From Cavenderia fasciculata (Eukaryota > Evosea > Eumycetozoa > Acytosteliales > Cavenderiaceae), in contig NW_004457735.1 in the NCBI RefSeq assembly GCF_000203815.1, positions 62,001 to 126,000 on the forward strand: a stretch of 64,000 nucleotides of DNA, written 5' to 3'. The notes under the pieces are model-generated. The model worked only from the letters and a program-made list of their open reading frames with translations, ran no database searches and was not told the DNA's origin. Position numbers and translations under genes: made by a program. Each line of letters starts with the position of its first letter. The stretch's first letter is position 1. Shown piece by piece: positions 11,724-22,922 of this stretch.

Positions 11724-12706
11724 ATGGGAAATAAACAAGGAAAGGCTACGTCTTCATCATCGACTAGCAAAAAGTCTGATAAGAAATTCAGTATGTCATC
11801 CTATGATAGTGATAGTGATAATGTTATTATTGGATGGTCTATCACATGACCTTGTCACCTCAACATCAAAAAGAAGAGATAACTAACCTATCATTTTATA
11901 TTTTTTATAGAGATGGATCCTGATACCATCAAAAAATTACAAGAGAACACCAACTGTATGTAGAGATCAAATACAACCCTCCTTCATCATCACGATCAAT
12001 TAACTCTAAATTTTCTCCTCCTCCTCACATTTATCTACACCCCAAAGTTGACAAGGTGGAAGTTAGAAAATTATATGAAGTCTTTACCGAATTAAGTGAT
12101 GGTGGCAAAAAGCCATTAAACAGAGATCAATTCAAACAAGGTTTAAACAAATTAGAACAAGCCGGTCTCAAGAATCTCGACAATACTCCATTCCCAGATC
12201 GTCTATTTGATCTTTTAGATATCAACAAGGACAACACTGTAGATCTTCAAGAGTTTGTAGGTGGTCTCTCTATGCTTTGCAAGGGTTCAATCGACGAAAA
12301 ACTTGAACGTATGTTTAATTTAAAAATCAAATCATAACTTTTATGTTGTTTGTTAATTAACGCACATCTCTTTATTTTACTACCTATAGTTTCATTCAAG
12401 GCATACGATTTGGATGGTAATGGATATATTTCAAAGAGTGAATTATCATTAATGTTTAAGCAAGCATGGATCTCTGGATTCAAGGCACTATCTTACCAAA
12501 CCAATGAAGATCTCAACCCAGAAGATCTTCAAAACTTTTCAGAGGATATGGCCCAAATCTTTGCTGAAGGTGCCTTTTCATCTTTAGATGTCAATGGTGA
12601 CGGTAAACTTTCCTTTAACGAGTTTAAACAATTTGCCTTGTCTCATCCAAAGATTACTGCCACTCTCAATGGTTCAAAGAGAGATGTACCAATTACTTTT
12701 GACTAA
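11724..12706 (+). CDS. EF-hand protein, calcineurin B/NCS-like, N-myristoylation signal
   Basis: Four exons (11724-11790, 11911-11955, 12048-12308, 12390-12706) give 229 aa. It starts MGNKQGKAT, a good N-myristoylation motif with Gly2, so membrane attachment is likely. Canonical EF loops are DINKDNTVDLQE, DLDGNGYISKSE and DVNGDGKLSFNE, with a degenerate first hand near FTELSDGGKKPLNRDQF. The order fits calcineurin B, CBL or NCS calcium sensors. There is an insertion of about 25 residues between the third and fourth hands (SGFKALSYQTNEDLNPED), so it is probably not the canonical calcineurin B subunit. Confidence 0.88.
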
Positions 12707-13086
12707 ATCTATTATTATTATATATAACAGAAAGTTTTCTTACTACAGCTAGCTTTTATTTGTTTTTTTTTTTTTCTATATATATTTATTTTTTGGACCA
12801 AACTAAAGAAAGGAGTATTCTTGATCAATTCCCTCTTGATACTGACCCATACCAACACATAATAATATTATCAAAAAAACATTGTAATAAATCAATCGAT
12901 TCATCCAAAAATCAATAATAATGTAATGTGATCTTGTGTGGGGGAGGTTTCTTGTTTTTATTGTTATCTTTGCTTCTTTTATTTATTCGGTTTCTATTAT
13001 CAACATTATTTATTATGATATTATCTTTTCATTGTATATATGTATATACTATATAGAAGAAGTAACAGCAACAGCAACAGCAACAG
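12707..13086. other. Intergenic, 0.38 kb
   Basis: Holds the EF-hand gene 3' UTR and the golgin promoter. A G-rich GTGTGGGGGAGG patch near 12935-12947 is a possible G-box-type site, and a CAGCAA run directly precedes the golgin ATG. No ORF. Confidence 0.55.
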
Positions 13087-13870
13087 ATGAGTAAGTGGGG
13101 GAACCTAAGTTTACCTGATATATCGGTGCTAGGTAAAGCACTAAAGACTGTTGAAAAGTCTATCGATAAAGTAATTGGTATACCTGGTATGTACATTCAA
13201 ATGGTTACTCTCATCATTATTATTATTATTATCATATATTTGCTAATATGCGCATTGTTATTAATTATCTATCTAATAATAGATCAAGATGAACAGCTAA
13301 AACAACAACAACAAGGAGATGAAGAAGATTCCTCTCCTCCTGTTCCACTATCAACATCACCAACAACAACAACGACAAATTCATATTTTGGATATTCATT
13401 CTCATCAAACACTTCATCACCTTCTAGACCTAGAGTAACAAAAGGTACAAGTCAAATACCAACAAAGAAAACTATTCCACAATCATCGCCACCTGTCCTA
13501 CCGACTATCCAACCACCACCGGTAGAACAAACACAACCCCAACAAGCAAGAACAGAGACTGTCAACAATTCAGCATTAAATGGTGATGATCAAACTTTAT
13601 TGGTTGTGGATCAAGAGAATACTAGCATCATTGATAACAATACTAGTATCAATGTTGAATCATTGGTCAATGATAATTCATTACGAGTCGACAATATATC
13701 TCCTATAAAAGCACCTTCAAACTCTTCAAATACACCACCAACAAATATATCAACTGATCAAGAGGATGATATCATTGAATACAATAATGATGATGTTATA
13801 AAAAATGATAATATTGAACCAATAATTATACCTTTACAAGAACAACCAACCAACACTAAACCAGTTGTCG

Positions 13871-13932
<62 letters not shown>

Positions 13933-16054
13933 GATAATAATAATGATAAATTAAAATTAAAGATATTAGAATTGGAAGGTAAAATATCAGCATTGGTTAT
14001 TGTTAATCAAGAAAAGGAAAGAGTTTTGGGTGATAGAGAGAAACAACTATCTAATCTATCTTTACATATTTCAAAGTTGGAAACAACCAATGATCAATTG
14101 ATAAGTGATATCACTCGGTTAAATACTGCTCAAAAGAAAGAGGATATTGAAAATCTAAAGGAAGAATTTAGCAGGAGAATTGGTGAGGTGGAAAAGAGAC
14201 TCAAGATTGTTTCCAAAGAGAGAGATTCATTAAAGTCTGGTCAAGCTGTATCGGAAAACACAACCAATTCACTAAAGGAAAAAGATGACCAAATTTCACA
14301 GCTCATGCAAGAGGGTACAGCATTGTCTCACAAGGTGTTGGCATTAGAATCGACAATCAAAAAACAAAGAACTCATATTAAAGAATCAGACGAACAGTTA
14401 AGGTTACTCAACGACAGAGTTTCAACTACCGATAATTTACTTCAATCAAAGGTCGATCGATTGAAAGAGTTGGAGGTGGCTGACAAAAAGTATCAAGATA
14501 CTATTTCAACAATGAAAGATGTAACACAAGTAACAAACAAAAAGTTTGAAGAAGCTGATAAGGCCAGTAAACAGGCAGCTGAACTTCAATTGGCTCTAGA
14601 CAAGGCATGGAAAGAAATATCTGATCTCAACAAACATCACCAAATGGAAGTTGATCGATACACTAGAGCCATCGACGAAACTAAACAACGAACAAGAGAC
14701 GAGATGCAGATGCAATTCAACAATGACAAAAAAGAGCAAACCAGAAAAGAGGAATCACTTCAACACTCAGTGTCTGAGGTTCGTCTGGAAATGGACCGTC
14801 TCAATGAACGTCACGCCAGAAAGGAGGAGGAACTCAATAAACACATCCAGCATCTAAATCAACGATGTAGAGAGGCAGAACAAAGATCAGATCAATTGAG
14901 TTCATCCATTCCCGATACGACCCGTCCTCTTATCAAACAAATAGAATCTTTACAAAGTGCAAATGATGCTCGTCAGCAAGCATGGGACGCTTTGGAAAAA
15001 ATATCACAACAACAATTAAAAGAATTAAAATTGGCTGCAGAGATTGCATCTCACAATGAACAAGAAGCTATTAATGAATTGGAGGAAATGGTAAATGTTA
15101 AAAATAATAATTATATAATTCCTTTGCAAATATGTTTTCTAACTTTTTTCTTTTTCACAGACAACGAAAATCAATATTTTACAAGTAGATTTTAAAAAAG
15201 AAAAGAACCAAAACAAAATATTACAAAATGATTTACAAAATGAAAAGAATAGATTGTTGGAAAAATCAAATATTTTGGATTCACATCAAGATCAAATCAT
15301 TCAGTTGAAAGAAATGCAAAAACAAAAAGAAAATACCATTCAACAATTGGAGGAGAAATTGGAAAAATCATTTAAAGATTTCAAAGAGGCAGAGGAATTA
15401 AGACAAAGAGAAAAGGAATTGGAAAAAGAGAGACGTGAAAATGATTTGATTAGATCTTCTTCCTCAAATTCTTTATCTAATATTAATAATAATAATGGAG
15501 GAGGAACTTCATCATTGACAGGATCTTCTAGTATTTCATATGAAAACAAATTATATGGATTGAGGAGGAACAATAGTAATAATGATTTTTTACAACAACC
15601 ACAACAACAACAACAACAATCTTCACCTCATTCTACACTCTCTGTTGAATTTTATCAATCGACACTTGGTCACAAAGAAAGAGAAATTGCAATGTTGAAC
15701 TCTAAATGTCTATCATTTGAAAATTCAAAGAGTATTTATTTATCTGATCAACATTTTTATAATCAAAATCATTTTAATTAACAATACTTTTTTTTTGTTT
15801 TTTTAGAAAAACTTGAAGAAGAACTAATTAAATTAACAACATCAAATGAACAATTATTATTGGAATCAAAGGAATTAAAAAATACTAAAAATGAGGTCAA
15901 AGACATCAAACAAAGATATGGCACTGTATTGGAGCTCTTGGGTGAAAAGGAAGAAATGGTCAATGAATTAAAATTGGATATTGTAGATATGAAGGAACTA
16001 TATAAATCGCAAATTAGTGAATTATTGGTACAGGTTGAAAAACTAAAAAAGTAA
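13087..16054 (+). CDS. Golgin with TMF/TATA-binding domain (TMF1/Sgm1-like)
   Basis: Four exons (13087-13186, 13283-15090, 15161-15731, 15807-16054) give 908 aa. The N-terminus (LGKALKTVEKSIDKVIGIP) matches the short amphipathic start of TMF1/Sgm1 golgins. A Ser/Thr/Pro-rich stretch and a 20-odd poly-Gln run (around 13869-13931) lead into about 600 residues of coiled coil. The C-terminus carries the TMF hallmark YGTVLELLGEKEEMVNELK followed by DMKELYKSQI. TMF golgins sit on the Golgi rim, bind Rab6 through this C-terminal domain and tether vesicles. The first intron is 96 bases, without stops and in phase, so it reads straight through. Confidence 0.9.
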
Positions 16055-16553
16055 TAATAAAACATTAATTTATATATATATATATATAGTTTGTAATAAT
16101 ATGACCCAAACCAATCAGGGTCATATCCTATCCAAAAACTCTCTCTTCAAATTACAAGGTTGATTCCAAAGCATACATTCTTTTTTGAGGGTTCTATTTC
16201 TAATTTAATAACCAAATTAGATGGTGGTCTAATACAAACTAAAAAAAAAAGAATCCTATCTTATTTGAATTAGAATCAGATCAACATTTAATATCCTACA
16301 ATTGTTTGGACAAGTTGTTATCCTTTTTCCATTCCAAAGATGAGATTGTGTATTTTTTCCCTTATATATTAATAATACAATATATTATTTTGAAAAAAAG
16401 AGTGTGGTGTGGTCTTAATTAGTGTTTACAAGTAACCTGGGGGTGATTATAATACGTCGAAGAAAAAATAAATGTTATTTCCCAATCAAACATAAATCAT
16501 TCTTTTTATTTCTATTCTTTCAACCAAACCAAATAAATAATAATAATTAAAAA
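16055..16553. other. Intergenic, 0.5 kb, with hairpin and G-box-like site
   Basis: Between the golgin and the first cystatin, both plus strand. It contains a perfect hairpin near the golgin stop (listed separately) and AGTGTGGTGTGGTC at about 16400-16413, some 140 bases before the cystatin ATG, which resembles GBF (G-box) sites of developmental genes. No ORF. Confidence 0.55.
16099..16126. terminator. Hairpin in the 3' flank of the golgin gene
   Basis: Perfect 9-base arms, ATATGACCC and GGGTCATAT, around a 10-base loop, 45 bases after the stop. It could be a 3' UTR RNA structure or an end-processing signal; that role is inferred only from position. Confidence 0.5.
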
Positions 16554-16949
16554 ATGTCAAGTCTTGGAGGAGTTGGAAAAGTTCAACCTGCTAATAAAGA
16601 TATCATGACCATGGTATTAAAGGTTAAAACTCATGTAGAAACAAAACTTGGTCAACAATATCATTGTTTTAGGGCAATCTCTTTTAGACAACAAGTATGT
16701 TGGAATATTTGAACATTATAGATTAATCACAATCAAGATTTCAAGTTTTAATTTAATTTGTTTTATTTACAGTTGGTAAATGGAATCAACTATTTTGTAA
16801 AGGTTAAAGTAGGTGAAGGTGAATATGTACACCTTAGAATTTACCAAGATTTTAAAAAGACTATCACTCGTCTTGATGCAGTACAAGCTCATAAATCAGA
16901 AGATTCTACTATTGAGTTCTTTGACATTGATCCTTCTCTCTCTCATTAA
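16554..16949 (+). CDS. Cystatin (stefin-type cysteine protease inhibitor), copy 1
   Basis: Two exons (16554-16694, 16773-16949) give 105 aa with no signal peptide, typical of cytosolic stefins. Features are the N-terminal Gly pair (LGGVGKVQPAN), an alpha helix, and the protease-binding loop QLVNG (family QxVxG), followed by NYFVKVKVGEGEYVHLRIYQDF as in cystatin A/B. The intron falls exactly between the Gln and the Leu of this loop. It should inhibit papain-like lysosomal proteases such as cathepsins. A tandem paralogue with the same gene structure begins about 200 bases downstream. Confidence 0.92.
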
Positions 16950-17147
16950 AGCTTTGATTATTACTGGATATAGTGCTGTGCTAAACAATGTGCTTGCATC
17001 ACTCACACACAATGGGATTATTAAAATAAAATTAAAAACACAATAATTATCTTTTTGAAAATCACAAACACAACAATTACTATATTTATATATATCTAAA
17101 TTATTATTATTATTATTATTATTAAACCTTTGAAATAAAACAACGAG

Positions 17148-17547
17148 ATGAACTCTGCTGGATCACTCGGATTAGTTAGACGTGTCGATGCAAATGTGAT
17201 AGCATTGGTGCACAAAGTAAAAGAGCAAGCTGAAGCAAAACAAGGCAAACAATATAAACAGTTCGCTGCTGTTTCATATCGCGAACAAGTAAGGTTAACT
17301 TTCTTGCTTCTATATAAAATTAGTATTATTTATATCTATTTATACTAATTTTATATCCTCTTTTCTTCTTCTTCTTCTTCTTCTTCATTTTTAGATTGTA
17401 AATGGTATAAACTACTTTGTCAAGGTTAGAGTTGATCATGATGAGTTTATACATCTTAGAATTTATCAAGATTTTAGAAAGACTGTTCTCTTGTTGAATT
17501 CTGTTCAAGAGGGTCATACTCTTGACTCTGAGATTACCTATTTCTAG
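17148..17547 (+). CDS. Cystatin (stefin-type cysteine protease inhibitor), copy 2
   Basis: Two exons (17148-17288, 17395-17547) give 97 aa. The first exon is 47 codons, exactly as in the upstream copy, and the intron again splits the loop motif, here QIVNG. The downstream strand pair NYFVKVRVDHDEFIHLRIYQDF is shared with copy 1. The N-terminal trunk differs: it has GSLGLVRRVD, so the Gly that enters the protease active site is placed differently and specificity may differ. Cytosolic, no signal peptide. The copies are quite diverged outside the core, so the duplication is not recent. Confidence 0.9.
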
Positions 17548-17582
17548 AAAACAATAAATAAATATTGATGACTTTTTTTTAT

Positions 17583-17736
17583 TTATATAAATGGTCTTCT
17601 TTGTCCTTGATTAATTTGTTGAAGTTTATCAAGAAAATCATGTGATTCTGCCTTTTCATATCTTTTTTTCTTTTCTTCGTCTCTTATTGAATTGCCTGAT
17701 GTTTTAAATTTATATCTATTATTATTATTAATACTA

Positions 17737-17767
<31 letters not shown>

Positions 17768-17800
17768 TATCAATATAAGTTTCTTCTGGTGTCATGGGCA

Positions 17801-17846
<46 letters not shown>

Positions 17847-19166
17847 ATTATGATTATAATTATTATTATGATTTGAAATTAAATAAGTATCTTCTGGCTT
17901 TATAGATTTATATTCTTTTTGATGATATTGTTTTTTTGGTTGTTGTTGTTGGGCGGCTTGTTGATTTTGTTGATTTTGTTGTTGTTTGTTTGAAAAGGTA
18001 AAGCTTGTCAATTGGGATTTAGACCAATCATAAAATGAGACACAGTTGGTGGTTTCACCTTTTTGAACAAGATTTTCATATAGTTTGATGCCAATTTTAA
18101 GTCCCAACCATGCATCTACTGCCGCATAAGTGATAAATGACAAGTTCTTGATTCTTTCTTGTACCATCTTGGAGGGTGGGATTTTTTGGTCAGAGGTTCG
18201 TTTAGAGTAACCCAAAAGATCGATTGACATGTGATCAAGTGACATGTAGTCTCTTGTAAGTCCATTGTTACGAGCAACACTTGCAACATCCATTGAACCA
18301 TTACAATGAGTATCTTTGAAACTATTCTTTAAATATTCGAAATCTTTTCCAACACCAACTCCACATTTCACAACCATACGACTGGAAAGAAAGACAGAGA
18401 GATCCTTTGGGAGGGTTCCATCTTTTGTGAATCTACACACACAAATGACAGCACAAACTGTCAATGTAGATAATTGAATAGTATAGACTGGATCCTGACC
18501 TTCAACATCGAAACCAATAACGATATTTGAGGCGACAAAAGCCATTTGTTGTTCTTCGGCTTGTTTCTTTTTACCAAATGAAACTATTTTTGGTTGTTGT
18601 GTTTCGACAATCTTATTTTCTTGATGATAGATTGATGATATGATTGATAAGAAACGTGATGTTTCCTTTTCATCGTATATGACAACAATGGTAGGAGTGT
18701 CATCGTTGTTTGACCAAATAACATGATTAAAATCTTTGACCAACTGCAACCATGGTTTCTTTTGAATGATTTCTTCAACATTTACTTGTTTACTATTACC
18801 AATAATTTTATCATTACTAATAGTATTTTCTTGTTGTTGTTGTTGTTGTTGTTGTTTTATATCTTTAGTTGATTTGTTATTATTATCATCACTATCATCA
18901 TTATCATCATCATTCTTTAACTTTTTCTTCTTATGTTTGGTGTCTTTTTTTGATTCAGAGTCTTTCTTTTCCTTTCTTTCTTTCTTTCTTTCTTTCTTTA
19001 GTTGATCGTAGTCTTTTTCTTCATCTTTAGAAGAGGTCTTTTTATCCTTTTTCTCTTTCTTTTTTTCTTTCTTTAGTTCTTTTTCTTCTTTCTTTTTATC
19101 CTTTTTTATCTTATCTTTATGATCAATATCTTCTGTCTCTTTGTCATCATTTTTTCTTTTACTCAT
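17583..19166 (-). CDS. 3'-5' exonuclease domain protein (DEDDy, WRN-exo-like)
   Basis: Intronless, 527 aa. The first 110 residues are a Lys/Glu/Asp-rich basic tail suited to nuclear or nucleolar targeting. The exonuclease domain spans about residues 150-390: Exo I as GFDVEG (Asp, Glu), Exo II as VGVGKDFEYL (Asp), Exo III as TYAAVDAW (Tyr, Asp), which is the full DEDDy set, so catalysis is expected. The C-terminal 130 residues are Gln- and Asn-rich with a long poly-Asn run. The arrangement resembles stand-alone Werner-type exonucleases acting on DNA or RNA 3' ends; the substrate is unknown. It converges with cystatin 2, only 35 bases apart. Confidence 0.9.
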
Positions 19167-19363
19167 TATTTGTTATCGAGTGTCATCTGATAAATAACTA
19201 ATAGAGGAGAAAAAAGAAGTTCTGTCTAACCACGAAAAAGTCAAAAAATAGTTTAAAAAATCAGGTGGTGAACAAAAGCTATGCTGTTTTAAAATTTAAA
19301 ACTTTGTATAATTATCTTTAAACCTAGCATTATTGCAAAGAATAGAAGGAGAATAAGAGGAAC

Positions 19364-20790
19364 ATGACAAAGGGCAAAGTTCTTTCAGATTCTGATATAA
19401 AACGTAAGACTCGACTCAATACTTTTACATACAATTCTTCTTGTACATCTCTCTCTCTTTCGTCTTTATCATTAACTAATATAACTTTTATTATTATTAT
19501 TATTATTATCATCATTACCTTTAGAGAGGATAGAATTATTAGAAAAGAGAAAAGAAAATAGAAAGAATGTTAAACTATTCTTTCATCCAATCAAGACTTT
19601 AAAGTATTTCTTTTATGTACTTCGTGACACATTTGTCAATGGCATACTTTTTGTACAAAAACAACCATTACTATTGTTCTTTGTAACACTTATTATAAGC
19701 ACAGCATTGTTTGTTGTTTACGTTCCAGGACAACATCAAGAATATCTTGGAAAATATACTGACCTCATATCGATTTGTTTCTGGTGGGTAGGACTTGGTA
19801 TCCTCTCTTCTGTTGGTTTGGGAACTGGTTTACATACATTTGTATTGTACCTTGGTCCACACATTGCAAAGGTTACTTTGGCTGCTACGGAATGGAGATC
19901 ATTGGATTTCGAACAATACGGACCAAACAGTTTCATTAATCCAAACTTGGCCAATCCGTCATCATCGGTCGCTGATGCCTCTTTGGAGAATGTTTCATTT
20001 TGGAGTATTTTACAAGCTGTTCAGCTTGCAGCTCTCATGTGGGGTGCTGGTACTGCCATTGGTGAATTACCACCCTACTTTGTCGCTAGAACAGCAAGAC
20101 TCAAAGGTTTAAAGCTCGAACAAGAAGAAGAAAAAAAGAAAAAGGAAAATGGAACCAAGAATCAAGCCAACGAAAAGGAGGAAAAGAAGGGATTATTGGA
20201 AAGATTAAGTTCTGCTGTTCCTGCTCTCATTGGAAATATGGGTTTCTTTGGTATTTTGGCTTTTGCTTCTGTAAGTCAAATGAATGAATGAATGAATGAA
20301 TGAATCATTTATAATTGATAATTAATTTTTTCTCTCTCTCTTTTAGATTCCTAATCCATTATTTGATTTGGCAGGAATTACATGTGGACACTTTTTAGTA
20401 CCATTTTGGAAGTTTTTCGGAGCAACATTGATTGGAAAGGCTGTTGTAAAAGCTCACATCCAAGCATGTTTTGTTATTTTGGCTTTCAACATGGAAACAT
20501 TGACTTGGGTAATTGCCAAGATTGAAGAATATATTCCATGGTCAAAAGGAAAAGTACTTCCAATCCTCGAAAAGGAAAGAGAAAGATTAAACTCTTCGAC
20601 CAACACTCAAAACGCTCCAAAGAGTTATTTGGGTGTTCTATGGGATTGTGTATTGGCAATGATGATCTTGTACTTTTTAATCTCAATCGTCGATTCATCC
20701 GTTCAGGAATATCTCATCGACAAGGATAACAAAAAGATTGAAACTCTCAAAGAAAAGCTTGTTGGAAAGGAATCTAAAAAGAATAAATAA
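19364..20790 (+). CDS. vmp1: Vacuole membrane protein 1 (autophagy, ER scramblase)
   Basis: Three exons (19364-19403, 19525-20270, 20347-20790) give 409 aa, the family's normal length. It is polytopic, with the VMP1/DedA-type core: GLGTGLHTFVLYLGPHIAKV, then MWGAGTAIGELPPYF, then AGITCGHFLVPFWKFFGATL and GKAVVKAHIQ. VMP1 sits in the ER, scrambles phospholipids and is needed for autophagosome formation, contractile vacuole and Golgi integrity in amoebae. A charged Glu/Lys loop near residues 180-205 is cytosolic. The second intron has an AATG repeat. Assignment is very secure. Confidence 0.95.
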
Positions 20791-20817
20791 AAAACCCCTC
20801 TTTTTCACTGGTGGCGC

Positions 20818-20842
20818 CAACTAAACTATTAAAGTTTAGTTG
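20818..20842. terminator. Hairpin between convergent genes, after the vmp1 stop
   Basis: Perfect 10-base arms CAACTAAACT and AGTTTAGTTG with loop ATTAA, 28 bases after the vmp1 stop and about 160 bases from the end of the convergent gene. A 3' UTR structure or processing signal is possible. Confidence 0.5.
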
Positions 20843-21001
20843 ATATTATACTATTAACTAACTCTATAAATAACTTTGGCAGATGATGTAAAATTTTATT
20901 ATTATCATTAAAATTAATTTCTTTGGTAAATTATTATTATTATTATTGTAGGTAGGTTTATAGATTATACACTTGGCGTTTAAGACTAGACCATTAATTA
21001 A

Positions 21002-21327
21002 TTATCTCTTTCTCTTGACAATTGAGAAAGAGTTGAAAAGGGAATCACCATCCTGAATGGAATTGGTGTCTGGAAAAATATTACTATTGTCAATATTAAT
21101 AAGACTATTGATGCTTGAACATTTGATATTATTATTATTATTATGAGTATTATTGGTGTGATTTTGATTATTATTAATCTTGTTAGTATTATTATTATTG
21201 TTGATTTGATGATAGATGGTATAGGATTCAATATCGCTACTATTTGTTGTATCATCAGACTCTTCATCCAATCCATTTTCTTGACTGGGTGTAGTAGATG
21301 TTGTTGCGTTTAAATTTAATGGTGGAA

Positions 21328-21400
<73 letters not shown>

Positions 21401-22576
21401 GTTACTATTATTATTATTTTTACTTTTGTTATCCATATTACTTTTAGTGGTGACAATGGTATTTGGGAAACCAGCATACTTTAAAGCACAAAGACTTTGT
21501 AGGCATGGGGAATCAGATGGCGATGAGACTTCTTCGGAATTCTTGATCCCCAGAAGATTCTTTGGAAGTATTGGTTGATATTGTGATAATCTCTTTTGTT
21601 GGTGTTCTAATTGAGCTAATTCTAGTTGATTTAATGTTTGCTTTTTAGTGTTGAAAATTAAAGAATCCTTTTTAACCATACCATTATTATTATTATTATT
21701 GTTGTTGATGTTGTTTAAAGTGGGTATCATTGATAATGGTGAAGTAATATCTTCTATTTTTCTTTTCTTTAAATTATTTTCATCATTATTATTTTGATTA
21801 TTATTATTAGTCTTTTTGTTTGTAATTCTATCACTAATATTATGATAATAATAATAGTCATTTGCTTTGTAATCTAATCGAAGACAAATTTCACAATTTG
21901 GACTGCATTCAGTATGCATATTTCTATTCTTTTCATGGCTTGCCCTATTAGAGGTTGACAATTGCTTGTTGCATGGACCATCATGTCTGCAATGAACCTT
22001 TCTTGTGGCAGATCTTCTTCTAACGAGATCACATTGTTGGCATGCTTGGTCACATTCTTTTCCGTGATAACTTGTGTAATGGTTGGAACGTCCACTAGAA
22101 TGGCTGTAAGAGTAGGTACAACCAATGTGTTTACAGACAAATTTGTTTTTGCCTCGGTCCGGAGAAATTGGAAACTGTGACTTGTTGTTGTTGTTTGGTC
22201 GATGGGCTTTTCTTCCAGTACTGTCATCTTCCCAGTCATCAGTATCTTCAAATTCTTCATCTTCATCATCGTGGTAACAATCTGGAGATCTCTCGTCATT
22301 GGAGGACATTTCCGAAGTTAATACATACGATGAGGAACAAACAAGGGAACCATTTTTCCCAAATGATGGAGAAATACTTTTACAAACACCAGTCATAGAA
22401 GATGAAGACAACGATGAAATTGGTGGGGATGTGGAAGTGGATGATGAAGGAGATGGAATAATAGGAGGAGGAGGAGGAGGATGGCCAACAATGACCAATC
22501 GATTCATTTTTTTTTCCTCAACAACTGTCACAGCATGCTGGTGGGATTGAGTTGCAGTGTAGTATCTGCTTTTCAT
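21002..22576 (-). CDS. Cys/His-rich protein with two tandem zinc-binding-like modules
   Basis: Intronless, 524 aa from the ATG at 22576. Forty further codons are open upstream, but they are hydrophobic and look like leader sequence. Residues 148-182 and 196-231 are two copies of one pattern: C-[KR]-H-x2or3-C, then 11-12 residues, H-x4or6-H, then E-C-x3-C-x2-C. The first half looks like a C2H2 finger (CX4CX12HX4H in copy 1) and the second half adds three Cys. An acidic Asp/Glu patch lies at about 103-118, Pro- and Ser-runs before it, and poly-Asn (about 27 residues) after it. I do not recognise the family. A nuclear, DNA-binding role is inferred from the finger-like spacing and the large upstream region. 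Confidence 0.8.
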
Positions 22577-22874
22577 GATGATTGAGTATGGAAAAAAAAG
22601 TATAAAGAGAAAGAGAAAAGATGATAGGACAGCTGGTGGGATTGACCAACTAGATTTAAAATAGTTTGGGAAAAAAAAAAAAGGTAGGAAATACAATAAA
22701 TATTATAGTATGGCGGTATAACCAACAACAAATATTATTAGATGTTATAAAAGATGATGGACTATTTAAAATAATATATATGTTGTAATATTTGGATGGA
22801 TGGATTGATTGATTGATGGATTGATTGATTGATCAAGATGTTGATGATCACACAATGACAAAGAGTACACCACA

Positions 22875-22889
22875 CACACACTACACACC
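22875..22889 (-). promoter_or_regulatory. CA box (GBF-like), inverted partner at 23699
   Basis: ACACACACTACACAC on the plus strand, about 300 bases upstream of the Cys/His gene. Its exact reverse complement recurs at 23699-23713. GT/CA-rich boxes of this kind are bound by G-box binding factor in Dictyostelium; binding here is inferred. Confidence 0.4.
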
Positions 22890-22910
22890 AAAACCAGCAA
22901 CACAACTAAT

Positions 22911-22922
22911 GCACCGGTGCAG
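22911..22922. promoter_or_regulatory. 12-base GC-rich palindrome TGCACCGGTGCA
   Basis: Perfect palindrome, about 335 bases upstream of the Cys/His gene, in AT-rich surroundings. It could be an operator for a dimeric factor; no known factor is assigned. Confidence 0.4.

Noticed and set aside
22577-22696. Forty-codon N-terminal extension of the Cys/His protein
   Set aside because: Phe/Leu/Pro-rich, not like the rest; the ATG at 22576 leads directly into a soluble N-terminus. cDNA could reverse this.
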